NCBI GenBank assembly: GCA_001443365.1
Contig: LDXL01000008.1
Coordinates: forward strand, 1 to 64,000
Origin: Thaumarchaeota archaeon CSP1-1
GTDB taxonomy: Archaea; Thermoproteota; Nitrososphaeria; Nitrososphaerales; Nitrosopumilaceae
DNA: 64,000 nt
Reading direction: 5' to 3'
Shown here: piece by piece, positions 52,986 through 60,700 of the stretch
How positions within the stretch are numbered: position 1 is the first letter of the stretch
Layout of the letters: each line of letters opens with the position of its first letter
Program-made: the position numbers and the translations under genes
Notes under the pieces: model-generated
Databases searched by the model: none
Seen by the model: only the letters and a program-made list of their open reading frames with translations
What the model was told of the DNA's origin: nothing

Positions 52986-53162
52986 ATCGAAGACATGATC
53001 TTAATATCGTACAGAGGTCAGCTAGTTTTGATCGCTATGATCGTATCTGCGATCTAATCTGTGCCTGACGTTAGTTCAAATAAGCATATTTTTCTTCCGT
53101 AGGAACCACATTTTGTCCTAATATCCATAACACTGAAATTGTTAACCTCTGGCTCTCTTCAT

Positions 53163-53264
53163 ATGCCATTGAGAAAAACTGGAAAACATGAGAGAAAAGC
53201 CGATCAGAGGGCAGCACGCAGACGAAGAAAACAATCCAAAAGCGGAAAAGCGAAAAAAAGATAA
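53163..53264 (+). CDS. Basic microprotein, 33 aa
   Basis: 33 residues, about half Lys/Arg (MPLRKTGKHERKADQRAARR start, KSGKAKKR end). It ends 48 nt before purE on the same strand. Composition suggests RNA or DNA binding; it recalls the larger basic protein at 25524. No family recognised. Confidence 0.45.
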   Translation: MPLRKTGKHERKADQRAARRRRKQSKSGKAKKR

Positions 53265-53290
53265 TTCCTTGCTCTGCATCAAGGTTAAAA

Positions 53291-53309
53291 ACATCACCGG
53301 TTTTGATGT
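53291..53309. promoter_or_regulatory. Dyad ACATCA-N7-TGATGT just before purE
   Basis: A perfect 6-bp inverted repeat ends 3 nt before the GTG of purE; a TATA-like GTTAAAAA lies just upstream. The placement between TATA element and start suggests a repressor site. Confidence 0.35.
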
Positions 53310-53312
53310 AAT

Positions 53313-53894
53313 GTGGTAATACAGTACAACAAAAAACCTCTAGTTGGTATCATTATGGGTTCTAGCTCTGATAGTAGGATAATGCATGGCGCATCTGAAA
53401 TTTTAGACAAATTTAATGTTAAACATGAAGACCAAATAATTTCTGCTCATAGGACACCTACCATGTTAGACAAGTATGCAAAACACGCTGAAAGTAGTGG
53501 TTTTAAGGTAATAATTGCAGGTGCAGGGGGATCTGCCCATTTACCAGGAATGATTGCTTCGCACACCATTATTCCTGTAATAGGTGTGCCAATTCTTGTT
53601 TATAACGATAAACAAGATAAAAAATCTCCAAAATACAAATTCTCAGCATTTAGAGGATTGGATTCTTTTCTATCAATTTCAGAGATGCCTTCTGGTTCCC
53701 CAGTAGTTACAGTGGGTGTTAACAAAGCAGGTAATGCTGGAATCTATGCAATTAAAATTCTTGGAAACGAGTTTGAGGATTTGAAGAAGAAGCTAAAACA
53801 ACATAAACAGAACCAACATCGTTCAGTGTTAAAGGAATCTGCCGAACTAAAAAAAGTAGGTCTTTCCAGATTTGTCAAGAAAAAATTCAAATAA
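53313..53894 (+). CDS. purE: PurE, N5-CAIR mutase
   Basis: 193 residues from GTG. VGIIMGSSSDSRIM (Gly16-Asp20), SAHRTPTMLDKYA and AGAGGSAHLPGMIASHT are class I PurE motifs. It moves the carboxyl group of N5-CAIR to give CAIR, substrate of PurC. A Lys-rich C-terminal tail of about 30 residues (KKLKQHKQNQHRSVLKESAE on) extends beyond the usual end near 160. Not adjacent to purK. Confidence 0.95.
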   Translation: MVIQYNKKPLVGIIMGSSSDSRIMHGASEILDKFNVKHEDQIISAHRTPTMLDKYAKHAESSGFKVIIAGAGGSAHLPGMIASHTIIPVIGVPILVYNDKQDKKSPKYKFSAFRGLDSFLSISEMPSGSPVVTVGVNKAGNAGIYAIKILGNEFEDLKKKLKQHKQNQHRSVLKESAELKKVGLSRFVKKKFK

Positions 53895-53896
53895 TA

Positions 53897-55105
53897 TTAT
53901 GTTAATATTTTGAAATTAATATTTTTTTTCTTTAAATGCTCTGTTAGATTATCTGCATGCTTTTGACCCTCTGTCTCAAGACTCAATGTTACTCCTGCAG
54001 AACCTGCTGGGATGTCTGAGCTTAATCTATCGTGAACAACTTCAACTATGTTTACACTTAGAGAGGCAATCTCATCAACTAATTCCTTTAATGCACCAGG
54101 TTTATCAGGCAATAAAATAAAAATTTTTACTAATCTACCCATTTGAGTCAAACCTTTGGCCACTATTTGACCAAGAAGATACATGTCTACATTGCCTCCC
54201 CCTAGAATTGGAACAACTTTTTTTCCAGGAGACGGTTTTGCTGCAAGTAAATATGCAAGACCTACAGCACCTGCTGGTTCAACTACCATTTTCCCTCTTT
54301 CCATGAGTAAAAACATCGTTTTAACAATATCAGCATCATCTACTAAAACGATATCATCGATTAGGTCTTTAATTATACTGAAAGTTATCTGTCCTGGTTT
54401 TTTTACAGAAATTCCATCCGCTATGGTTATCCCCCCTCCAACTGATTTTAGTTCACCAGATTCTAAGGAATTTTTCATTGCTGGAAATGATTTTGACTGT
54501 ACGCCAATTACTTTGATTTTGGGATTTTTTGTTTTGACTGCTAGTAAAATTCCTGCTGCTAACCCTCCTCCTCCTATAGGTACGTAAATTTCATCAACAT
54601 CAGGTAAATCCTCCAATATTTCTAATCCAATAACTCCTTGTGCAGCAATAACATGTGGATCATCAAATGCATGAATTATGTTAGCTCCTGTTTTTTTTGC
54701 AATTTCTTTAGCTTTGATCCAAGATTCATCATAATTACTCCCTTCCAGAACTACTGTTGCTCCATACCCTCTAGTTGCAGATACTTTTGCAGGTGAGGCG
54801 TTTTTTGGCATCACAATTGTACATGAAATTTTTTCTAAAGAAGATGCGAAAGCTACGCCTTGTGCATGATTTCCAGCAGATGCTGTGATCACTCCTTTCT
54901 TTTTTTCTTCTTCTGTTAAAGATTTTATTTTAAAATATGCCCCCCTTATTTTGAAGGAACCTGTTTTTTGTTGGAATTCAGATTTCAGATAAACCTCAGA
55001 CCCAGTTAATTGGCTGAATATGGGTGAATAAGTAAGTGGTGTTTTCCTAATTTCGTCTCCTCTTTGAGATTGAGCTTTAAGTACATCTTCATATGTGGGG
55101 TTCAT
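53897..55105 (-). CDS. ilvA: Threonine dehydratase (ammonia-lyase) with ACT domain
   Basis: 402 residues. PLP Lys52 in KTGSFKIRGAYFK, ASAGNHAQGVAFASS, and the phosphate loop GGGGLAAGI; C-terminal ACT-like region (KIFILLPDKPGALKELVDEI). The ACT domain implies allosteric control, commonly by isoleucine or valine. It yields 2-oxobutyrate for isoleucine synthesis. Convergent with purE, 2 nt between stops. Confidence 0.93.
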   Translation of the reverse strand: MNPTYEDVLKAQSQRGDEIRKTPLTYSPIFSQLTGSEVYLKSEFQQKTGSFKIRGAYFKIKSLTEEEKKKGVITASAGNHAQGVAFASSLEKISCTIVMPKNASPAKVSATRGYGATVVLEGSNYDESWIKAKEIAKKTGANIIHAFDDPHVIAAQGVIGLEILEDLPDVDEIYVPIGGGGLAAGILLAVKTKNPKIKVIGVQSKSFPAMKNSLESGELKSVGGGITIADGISVKKPGQITFSIIKDLIDDIVLVDDADIVKTMFLLMERGKMVVEPAGAVGLAYLLAAKPSPGKKVVPILGGGNVDMYLLGQIVAKGLTQMGRLVKIFILLPDKPGALKELVDEIASLSVNIVEVVHDRLSSDIPAGSAGVTLSLETEGQKHADNLTEHLKKKNINFKILT

Positions 55106-55212
55106 CTTATTGGTGTTTTAGTTATTGTATTTTAATTATTGTAAAAATCTAGAAAAAACTCGAAAAATTTTAAAATTTGAAATTAAAAACTATACTATTA
55201 CTAGAAAGCTTT

Positions 55213-55300
55213 TATAGTTCCAAACTGATCGATAGGAACTAGTCAAGGGCCTGTATAACTCCCCTAAAGAGGCACCTCGCCTCAGTTTGCAGGTCCTTGA
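55213..55300 (+). ncRNA. Candidate structured small RNA
   Basis: TAGTTCC (55215-55221) pairs with GGAACTA (55235-55241). CAAGGGCCTG (55244-55253) pairs over 10 bp with CAGGTCCTTG (55290-55299). Inside, AACT/AGTT (55257-55260, 55284-55287) and GAGGC/GCCTC (55269-55273, 55279-55283) extend the stem past a left bulge. It is GC-rich within AT-rich flanks. A TATA-like CTTTTATA at 55209-55216 would start a plus-strand RNA near the main stem. The single-hairpin form with ATA directly after the stem resembles an H/ACA guide; a leader of ilvA on the minus strand is the alternative. Confidence 0.45.
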
Positions 55301-55341
55301 TATTTTATATGACTAAAAAATGTTAGATAAAACTCTTTTTT

Positions 55342-56181
55342 TCATAACTTCATAATTTTTATGAACTCATCTAACCTTTCAGATAATTTTTCTTTTACTC
55401 TAACTGGGATCTTTTTTGGATCAAACATTCCTTCCTTGACATTGTTTTTGAAGTGTTCTAAATCAAAACTGCAAAGACATCCTTCTTCTCCTGTAACTAA
55501 TTTTGAATCATCAATTAAGACTGACGTAGTTTGATAGATTTCCATCAGCAAATTATCAAGTTCATTAAACAGTTGTTTTTTTCTTTTAAGAAGATCTTGA
55601 ACGTTACTCTCTGATTTTCCTTCAATTTCTTTGTATATTTTATCCCGTAAGTCATCGTTTTCATAAAAAACCTGGAAAAGATCTTTATGCTCAAGATCTT
55701 TATATCCAATCTCTTTGAGTTTTTCCAAGATATATTGATCGCTATCTTCAGCCAGTTTTGTTTCTGTATTTTTTGTCTTATCAATAATTTCTGCAAGTTC
55801 TTTTTGGTATTCTATTACCTTGTTATCTGGTTTATAGAACAGTAGAACATGAAACTGAATTGACATATGGCATGACAGGAGATAATTTCCTTCTTTCAGT
55901 TCAAATTTGACAAAAATTCGTCTTAAATCCTCATTATTTGTAATAGAAATATCACGTGAAACCCAATCTGGCAAGTTTTTTATTATTTTTTTAAAATATT
56001 CTTGAACAAGTATTGGATCGAAAGTATTCTGTTCTGCTATTGTACTATCTCCTAGCATACCTTTAACAGTAACTGTTCTAGTGAGTTCTTTCATTTTTTC
56101 GAGAAATAGTTTTTGAATGCTTTCGTTTTTATTATTTAATAATTGAATAAATTCATCTGAGGATTTGATGCCAAGACGCAC
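55342..56181 (-). CDS. Hypothetical protein, 279 aa
   Basis: 279 residues, soluble. Mixed alpha/beta N-terminal half (NYLLSCHMSIQFHVLLFYKP), charged helical middle (KELAEIIDKTKNTETKLAED) and a possible metal motif EEGCLCSFDLEHF. No family recognised; probably a lineage-specific gene. Confidence 0.7.
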   Translation of the reverse strand: MRLGIKSSDEFIQLLNNKNESIQKLFLEKMKELTRTVTVKGMLGDSTIAEQNTFDPILVQEYFKKIIKNLPDWVSRDISITNNEDLRRIFVKFELKEGNYLLSCHMSIQFHVLLFYKPDNKVIEYQKELAEIIDKTKNTETKLAEDSDQYILEKLKEIGYKDLEHKDLFQVFYENDDLRDKIYKEIEGKSESNVQDLLKRKKQLFNELDNLLMEIYQTTSVLIDDSKLVTGEEGCLCSFDLEHFKNNVKEGMFDPKKIPVRVKEKLSERLDEFIKIMKL

Positions 56182-56302
56182 ACCTTTTGGAGAGGCTCAT
56201 CTAATAAAATCTTACAGCATATTGGCTAAATACCTGTTTTCATCAGTATCAACCTTTTGATGAAAGACATGATTTTAAATAGGAAATTTGAGGAAATAGT
56301 TT

Positions 56303-56425
56303 ATGGAGGCCGAAAAAATCATCTGCTGGAATTGTAGTGCAGAAATTGTTCAATATTACAATGAAGGTTATAAAGGCAAACGAGCAAGATGCCCAATTTG
56401 TGGTGTAGATTTTCCTCTAGATTAG
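56303..56425 (+). CDS. Zinc-ribbon microprotein, 40 aa, upstream of cyclase
   Basis: 40 residues with CWNC (8-11) and CPIC (30-33), a compact zinc ribbon (MEAEKIICWNCSAEIVQYYN start). The cyclase gene starts 9 nt after its stop, so the two are almost certainly cotranscribed. The other cyclase of the window carries a zinc finger fused to it, which suggests the partners interact. Confidence 0.6.
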   Translation: MEAEKIICWNCSAEIVQYYNEGYKGKRARCPICGVDFPLD

Positions 56426-56434
56426 GAATAAAAT

Positions 56435-57295
56435 ATGACTGAAAATCAAGAAAATTCTAATAATGATTTAATGGAACAACACCCTCATTCAGAATCAAAC
56501 AAAAATTCTACCTCTCAGAAAAACACGCATGATCACAAATCCCTAGATTATGTAGACATTATTCTCAGTAGAAAAGGAACAAAAGTTGTCGATTTAGAAA
56601 CTCTTGTTAAAGAAACTCAAAAAAGATTGTGGGCTGCATTAAAACAAGGTTATGAATATGAATCGACAATAATTGATGAATCTGAAAGATTTCTACGCGA
56701 TCTAGTTTCATCTAGAGTCAATATGATCGTTCTATACGTTGATTTAGTTGGTTCGACTGAGATCACACTTTCCCTGCCTGAAGAAAAGGTAGCAATAATC
56801 ATTAGATCATTTGCTCAAGAAATGTCATCCATTATTATGCAGCACGATGGTTATGTTCTAAAATTTGTTGGTGATGCAGTGATCGGTTATTTTGTTGCTG
56901 AAGCCATGCCACTGCTAGCCACAGACAATGCAGTAAATTGTGCAAAAGCAATGGTAACTGTAGTGGAAAAAGGCATGAATCCAATCTTGAATCAATATGA
57001 TTATCCTGAATTAAAGATAAAGATAGGTATGGATTTTGGACAAAACATCATAGTACGTTATGGTGCTGATAAAGAAAAATCTCATGTGGATATTCTGGGG
57101 CCTTCAATGAATATTGCGTCAAAGATCCAAAATACTGCTTCCCCAAATCAAATTCTAATTGGTGATGATGTGTACATTAGATTGCATCCAGATATACAGA
57201 AACAATTTAAACAAGTTGTTTGGACTCAAACAAACTGGAAGTATCATGATAGAGAAACAGGGAGATTATATCCAGTGTATGCTTATGTAGGATAA
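56435..57295 (+). CDS. Class III nucleotidyl cyclase
   Basis: 286 residues. Low-complexity N-terminus (1-35), a helical linker (about 40-95), then the cyclase domain: Asp103 (LYVDLVGST), Lys143 and Asp147 (LKFVGDAVIGYF), Asp219 and Asn226 (VDILGPSMNIAS). Lys/Asp specificity residues favour ATP. The usual transition-state Arg is Lys230, the same change as in the cyclase at 23856. No membrane span. Confidence 0.87.
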   Translation: MTENQENSNNDLMEQHPHSESNKNSTSQKNTHDHKSLDYVDIILSRKGTKVVDLETLVKETQKRLWAALKQGYEYESTIIDESERFLRDLVSSRVNMIVLYVDLVGSTEITLSLPEEKVAIIIRSFAQEMSSIIMQHDGYVLKFVGDAVIGYFVAEAMPLLATDNAVNCAKAMVTVVEKGMNPILNQYDYPELKIKIGMDFGQNIIVRYGADKEKSHVDILGPSMNIASKIQNTASPNQILIGDDVYIRLHPDIQKQFKQVVWTQTNWKYHDRETGRLYPVYAYVG

Positions 57296-57321
57296 TTATT
57301 TACGAAAAAATTTGGTTATGA

Positions 57322-57471
57322 CTAAACTGTAAATTTTTCAGGACACTCTACGTGTTCGTAATGATGATCTGTAAATTTATCTTGAATTACATAAATTACA
57401 ATTTTATGTAATTCATAGGTACGAATATTTTTTTTGCATTTAAGGCAGTTCTTTCTTCTTAATTCCTTCAT
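57322..57471 (-). CDS. Small Cys-containing ORF, 49 aa
   Basis: 49 residues with C-L-K-C (9-12) and a single later Cys (MKELRRKNCLKCKKNIRTYE start, HVECPEKF near the end), like half of a zinc ribbon plus His. Convergent with the cyclase gene. No family recognised. Confidence 0.45.
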   Translation of the reverse strand: MKELRRKNCLKCKKNIRTYELHKIVIYVIQDKFTDHHYEHVECPEKFTV

Positions 57472-57607
57472 TTCAAAATTAGCGATCTAAGATGTCTATA
57501 AGGATCAGCGATCAGCTCGATCTGACTAGAAATGACTCTAGCTTCACATGTCTAGTTATCAAATGAGTAAAGCAAACAAGAAATAACCCTAAACTAGCAT
57601 AAATCGT

Positions 57608-57994
57608 ATGGATTATTTCAATACAACGAGAATAATGGAGCTTTCAGGAATTCATCCAACATTCGGTATACCAACTTCAATATTTCCTAGGTTCCCACCA
57701 GGAATTTCTCCACCATCTATTGGGATAGTAGACCAAAAACGTTTAAAAGAAAAATTTTTCAAAGATAACGCATCTATGAATTTCAAATTACAAGACTTTA
57801 ATCAAATGTATCAAAAATTTGCCTCTGGATTGTTTGAGGTTGCTTATCCTGCACGACCTCCAGGTCACCCACTGTTCTCAAGATTAGAATCAACAGTTAC
57901 ACTTCAAAATGAGAATAATAAATTAAAAAAAGAAAATATTGATTTCCAAAAACAATTATCTAATAATAAAAAACCGAGTCACATACTTAATTAA
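57608..57994 (+). CDS. Hypothetical Pro-rich/coiled-coil protein, 128 aa
   Basis: 128 residues. A Pro/Ile-rich N-terminal segment (GIHPTFGIPTSIFPRFPPGI), a middle helix, then a C-terminal coiled coil (LQNENNKLKKENIDFQKQLS). The upstream 130 nt hold four GATC tetramers within 40 nt (57483-57525). No family recognised. Confidence 0.6.
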   Translation: MDYFNTTRIMELSGIHPTFGIPTSIFPRFPPGISPPSIGIVDQKRLKEKFFKDNASMNFKLQDFNQMYQKFASGLFEVAYPARPPGHPLFSRLESTVTLQNENNKLKKENIDFQKQLSNNKKPSHILN

Positions 57995-57999
57995 AAAAT

Positions 58000-58209
58000 C
58001 TATAGATATTTCTTATATTTTTTAAAAATATGTTCTATCATGTCTTTTTCTTGAACAGTTAAATTTAATTCGTTAGACGTATCTTTTTGTAATTTTATAA
58101 GAATAGTTCCTAGAAAAAGTCGTTCCTTACTTTCAAAATAATTTTTAGCTTGCGATCCTTGCAATAATTGAATTTTGATAATTACTCCAGGTTTTGTAAT
58201 TATTGTCAT
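58000..58209 (-). CDS. Hypothetical protein, 69 aa
   Basis: 69 residues (MTIITKPGVIIKIQLLQGSQ start). Alternating strands then a helix ending KYKKYL. Divergent from the next gene with 54 nt between starts. No family recognised. Confidence 0.5.
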   Translation of the reverse strand: MTIITKPGVIIKIQLLQGSQAKNYFESKERLFLGTILIKLQKDTSNELNLTVQEKDMIEHIFKKYKKYL

Positions 58210-58263
58210 AGTTTAATTCGTTTTATGATCAATCTTTATTATAGGCTTTTTTCTAGATTTGCT

Positions 58264-58650
58264 ATGCTTAAAACCCCTCAACAAAAATGGAAAGAAGCAA
58301 TCGTAGCTTATAGAAAAAAATGTCAAAAGATTCTTGAGCTTTCAAAATCAATTAGATATGCAGGAATTATTAATGAATATGGTAGAACATTGACTGGAAT
58401 GGTTAGGCCTAATACCATTCCTCTTTGGTCAGCTGAAGAAGTAAAAAATGAATTCTTTATCATTTCTACCTTAATGACATTACGAAAATTATATGCTCAA
58501 AAAGTCGGCGCGCTGGATTTTTTGTTATTATCTCATCCAAAGGTTACAATACTTGCATTTCAAAGAAAAAATATTACATACTATGTTTCAATAGATGTAA
58601 AAACAAAAAATATTGAAAACTTAGTTTCTAAAATAAAAAAGATTCTTTAA
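58264..58650 (+). CDS. Hypothetical protein, 128 aa
   Basis: 128 residues from ATG 58264; the frame is open back to 58168, but that would overlap the divergent gene. Helical N-terminus (QQKWKEAIVAYRKKCQKILE), then strands (GALDFLLLSHPKVTILAFQR, ITYYVSIDV). The alpha/beta layout recalls roadblock/longin-like small proteins, without firm support. Confidence 0.6.
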   Translation: MLKTPQQKWKEAIVAYRKKCQKILELSKSIRYAGIINEYGRTLTGMVRPNTIPLWSAEEVKNEFFIISTLMTLRKLYAQKVGALDFLLLSHPKVTILAFQRKNITYYVSIDVKTKNIENLVSKIKKIL

Positions 58651-59060
58651 ACTGGTGTAAAGCCTTGATATCCTGCAGTTTGTTGGGTTTTATCCTTAAA
58701 TGATGGTTCAAAAAGTGAAACCATATAATCGTCAGGATCTAAAATGATTGCATTTAAGCCCGCATCTCTTTCTACAGGTTCTCTGTAAATTTTAACGCCT
58801 TTTGATTTTAATTCATCTAGTGAAGATTTTAAATCTCCTACCAAAAACCCAAGCATTATCCCATTTTCAACCGAAGTTCCTTGATGTGGTGCAGTCAGCG
58901 ATGCAGGGTGAAGACTAACTAGAGCACCAGTAGAACCCAAATCTACCCAAGTTCGTCTCTGTTGTTTAATTGGCAACCCAATTAATCCGTGATAAAATTC
59001 TACAGATTTATCCAGATCCTTTACAGCAAGTATAACATTTCCAACACGTTTTACATTCAT
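58647..59060 (-). CDS. VOC/glyoxalase-family protein
   Basis: 137 residues. Two beta-alpha-beta-beta-beta repeats: VGNVILAVKDLDKSVEFYHG with LIGLP, and LVGDLKSSLDELKSKGVKIY with LDPDDYMVSLFEP. VOC-superfamily metal enzyme or binding protein; substrate unknown. Overlaps the previous 3' end by 4 nt. Confidence 0.85.
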   Translation of the reverse strand: MNVKRVGNVILAVKDLDKSVEFYHGLIGLPIKQQRRTWVDLGSTGALVSLHPASLTAPHQGTSVENGIMLGFLVGDLKSSLDELKSKGVKIYREPVERDAGLNAIILDPDDYMVSLFEPSFKDKTQQTAGYQGFTPV

Positions 59061-59111
59061 AATATCTTATACTCTAATGTTAAAACTAAAGCCTCCAAGT
59101 TAAATCCTTTT

Positions 59112-59330
59112 TCATTGGACTTCTACCATAGTCTCTGTTCTTTCTACACCACTTATGGTTTGAATTTGAGTTGTAATGGTTTTGATTTCTCCTAGATGTT
59201 CTACATCAATTAATGCTACTGCATCAAATTGACCACTAACTGGAAACGAATCATAAATTGCCTTAATTTTTCTTAGTCTAGCCGCAATGAGTTTTTTTGG
59301 AGATTTTACTAGAACTACTGCTTTTACCAT
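59112..59330 (-). CDS. Stand-alone RAM (Lrp/AsnC ligand-binding) domain protein, 72 aa
   Basis: 72 residues: VKAVVLVKSPKKLIAARLRK, FDAVALIDVEHLGEIKTITT and SGVERTETMVEV, the RAM fold without helix-turn-helix. The start overlaps the upstream RAM gene by 7 nt, so the two probably form hetero-oligomers. Confidence 0.8.
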   Translation of the reverse strand: MVKAVVLVKSPKKLIAARLRKIKAIYDSFPVSGQFDAVALIDVEHLGEIKTITTQIQTISGVERTETMVEVQ

Positions 59331-59572
59331 CCAAGATTCACTTCCACTTCAATTAGGGTCTCAGTAGTTACAATCTCTTTGATTTTTTTAAAATCAATTA
59401 CCATGTTGTTTATTTCATCCATAGAACCTTGTAAGACTACGCTGATGTCTGCCCTGCCTGTGACTATCATTATCTCTCGAATTATCTTCCGTTTTTTCTT
59501 TAGAATTTTAACAACTTTATCGACAGTATTTGGTTTAGTTGTTATCAAACATAGGGCACGCATAATATGCAA
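59324..59572 (-). CDS. Stand-alone RAM (Lrp/AsnC ligand-binding) domain protein, 82 aa
   Basis: 82 residues: RALCLITTKPNTVDKVVKIL, VTGRADISVVLQGSMDEINN and VTTETLIEVEVNLGW. RAM fold only. Coupled to the downstream RAM gene; a third relative lies behind purF. Ligand unknown; amino acids are typical. Confidence 0.8.
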   Translation of the reverse strand: MHIMRALCLITTKPNTVDKVVKILKKKRKIIREIMIVTGRADISVVLQGSMDEINNMVIDFKKIKEIVTTETLIEVEVNLGW

Positions 59573-59626
59573 CTATTACGTAACATTGGTTTATTTACTT
59601 TTGAAATGAACATTAAAAAAATTATT

Positions 59627-59872
59627 CTAATCAGATGATGCCTCTTGAGATCTTGCCTCTTCAAGGTACGCTCTTCGAGCCTCCAATTCTGCATCTTTAT
59701 CTATTTGAATGTCTTCGTCTATAACTACAATTCCTACGTCATCTCCTGCCATCTCATAATCCTTTGATTTTTTACCTTTGGTTTTTGTTTTGGAATTTTT
59801 CTTAGTTGATTTAGAAATAGTTTTTTTAGGTTTTTTTGTAGCATTAATACTTTTAGATTTTTTTCCTGCCAA
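59627..59872 (-). CDS. Bipolar charged protein, 81 aa
   Basis: 81 residues: the first 38 are extremely Lys-rich (MAGKKSKSINATKKPKKTIS), the rest acidic (VIDEDIQIDKDAELEARRAY). It may bind RNA or chromatin with its basic half. Located 126 nt beyond tRNA-Phe. No family recognised. Confidence 0.6.
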   Translation of the reverse strand: MAGKKSKSINATKKPKKTISKSTKKNSKTKTKGKKSKDYEMAGDDVGIVVIDEDIQIDKDAELEARRAYLEEARSQEASSD

Positions 59873-59998
59873 TAAAGACCGGAAGAAAAGGAGGAACGCA
59901 ACGATTTAAAGATTGTGTAGAATCGCATCTCTTATAATTCAGCAATTATGACGCCCCTGGAATATCCTTTTTCCTATAATGCACTTGATAAAACAAAA

Positions 59999-60075
59999 TG
60001 GTGCCGCGGGCGGGACTTGAACGCGCGACAGCTCGGTCTTCAGCCGAGTGCTCTCCCGGGCTGAGCTACCGCGGC
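59999..60075 (-). tRNA. tRNA-Phe (GAA)
   Basis: Minus-strand cloverleaf: acceptor GCCGCGG/CCGCGGC, D arm GCTC/GAGC, anticodon loop CTGAAGA (anticodon GAA) on stem TCGGC/GCCGA-type pairs, T loop TTCAAGT, discriminator A, followed by an encoded CCA (59999-60001). No intron. Confidence 0.95.
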
Positions 60076-60112
60076 ACATCGAAATTCTCCAAAATACAGA
60101 ATTAAAGTGTGT

Positions 60113-60649
60113 CTACGGTTTCCAAATAATGTCCTTAATTCCATCCCTTTTGTTAATAGTTCTGGCAATAACAAAAAGCAAATCAGAAAGTCTATTGAGA
60201 TACTTTTTACATTCATCATTAACTTTCTCTTTTTCATCTAATGAAATTACATTGGTTTCTGCTCGTCTAGTAATTGTTCTTGCCAGATGTAATAGAGATG
60301 CTATCCTATGTCCACCTGGAAGGATGAAATTAGTTATGGGGGGTAGTTCCTTTTCTAACACATCTATATTTTTTTCAAGATTTTCAACCATTTCTGGGGT
60401 AACTCTATTTTTTTTATTAGATAGATCGGGGTTAGATAAATCAGAACCAACCACAAAAAGGCTGTTTTGAATTTTTGTTAATATCATTGTAATGTCATCA
60501 TCAATTTTATCTGAAAGAATTATTCCAATTGTAGCATTAATCTCATCAACTGCACCATAAGCTATAATTCGTAGATTGGATTTTAATACTCGTTTTCCTC
60601 CTTGTAATCCAGTAGTTCCATCATCGCCTGTTTTAGTATAAATCTTCAT
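60113..60649 (-). CDS. pduO: Cob(I)alamin adenosyltransferase, PduO type
   Basis: 178 residues. The N-terminal ATP loop KIYTKTGDDGTTGLQGGKRV, YGAVDEINATIG, FILPGGHRIASLLHLARTIT and RRAE are PduO-family hallmarks. It makes adenosylcobalamin. Thaumarchaea synthesise cobalamin, and the coenzyme serves methylmalonyl-CoA mutase in their carbon-fixation cycle. Confidence 0.93.
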   Translation of the reverse strand: MKIYTKTGDDGTTGLQGGKRVLKSNLRIIAYGAVDEINATIGIILSDKIDDDITMILTKIQNSLFVVGSDLSNPDLSNKKNRVTPEMVENLEKNIDVLEKELPPITNFILPGGHRIASLLHLARTITRRAETNVISLDEKEKVNDECKKYLNRLSDLLFVIARTINKRDGIKDIIWKP

Positions 60650-60700
60650 AGAATAATTATGTAAGTGTAGATTTAATACCTTGTTTTTTATATTTATTTT

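Noticed and set aside
55213-55300. tRNA or 5S rRNA identity for the structured element
   Set aside because: No anticodon arm, T-loop TTC pattern or 5S core sequence; the fold is a long interrupted hairpin.
58168-58263. Upstream extension of the 58264 gene to an earlier start (MNFDNYSRFCNYCHSL)
   Set aside because: It would overlap the divergent gene and adds sequence unlike the rest; ATG 58264 preferred.
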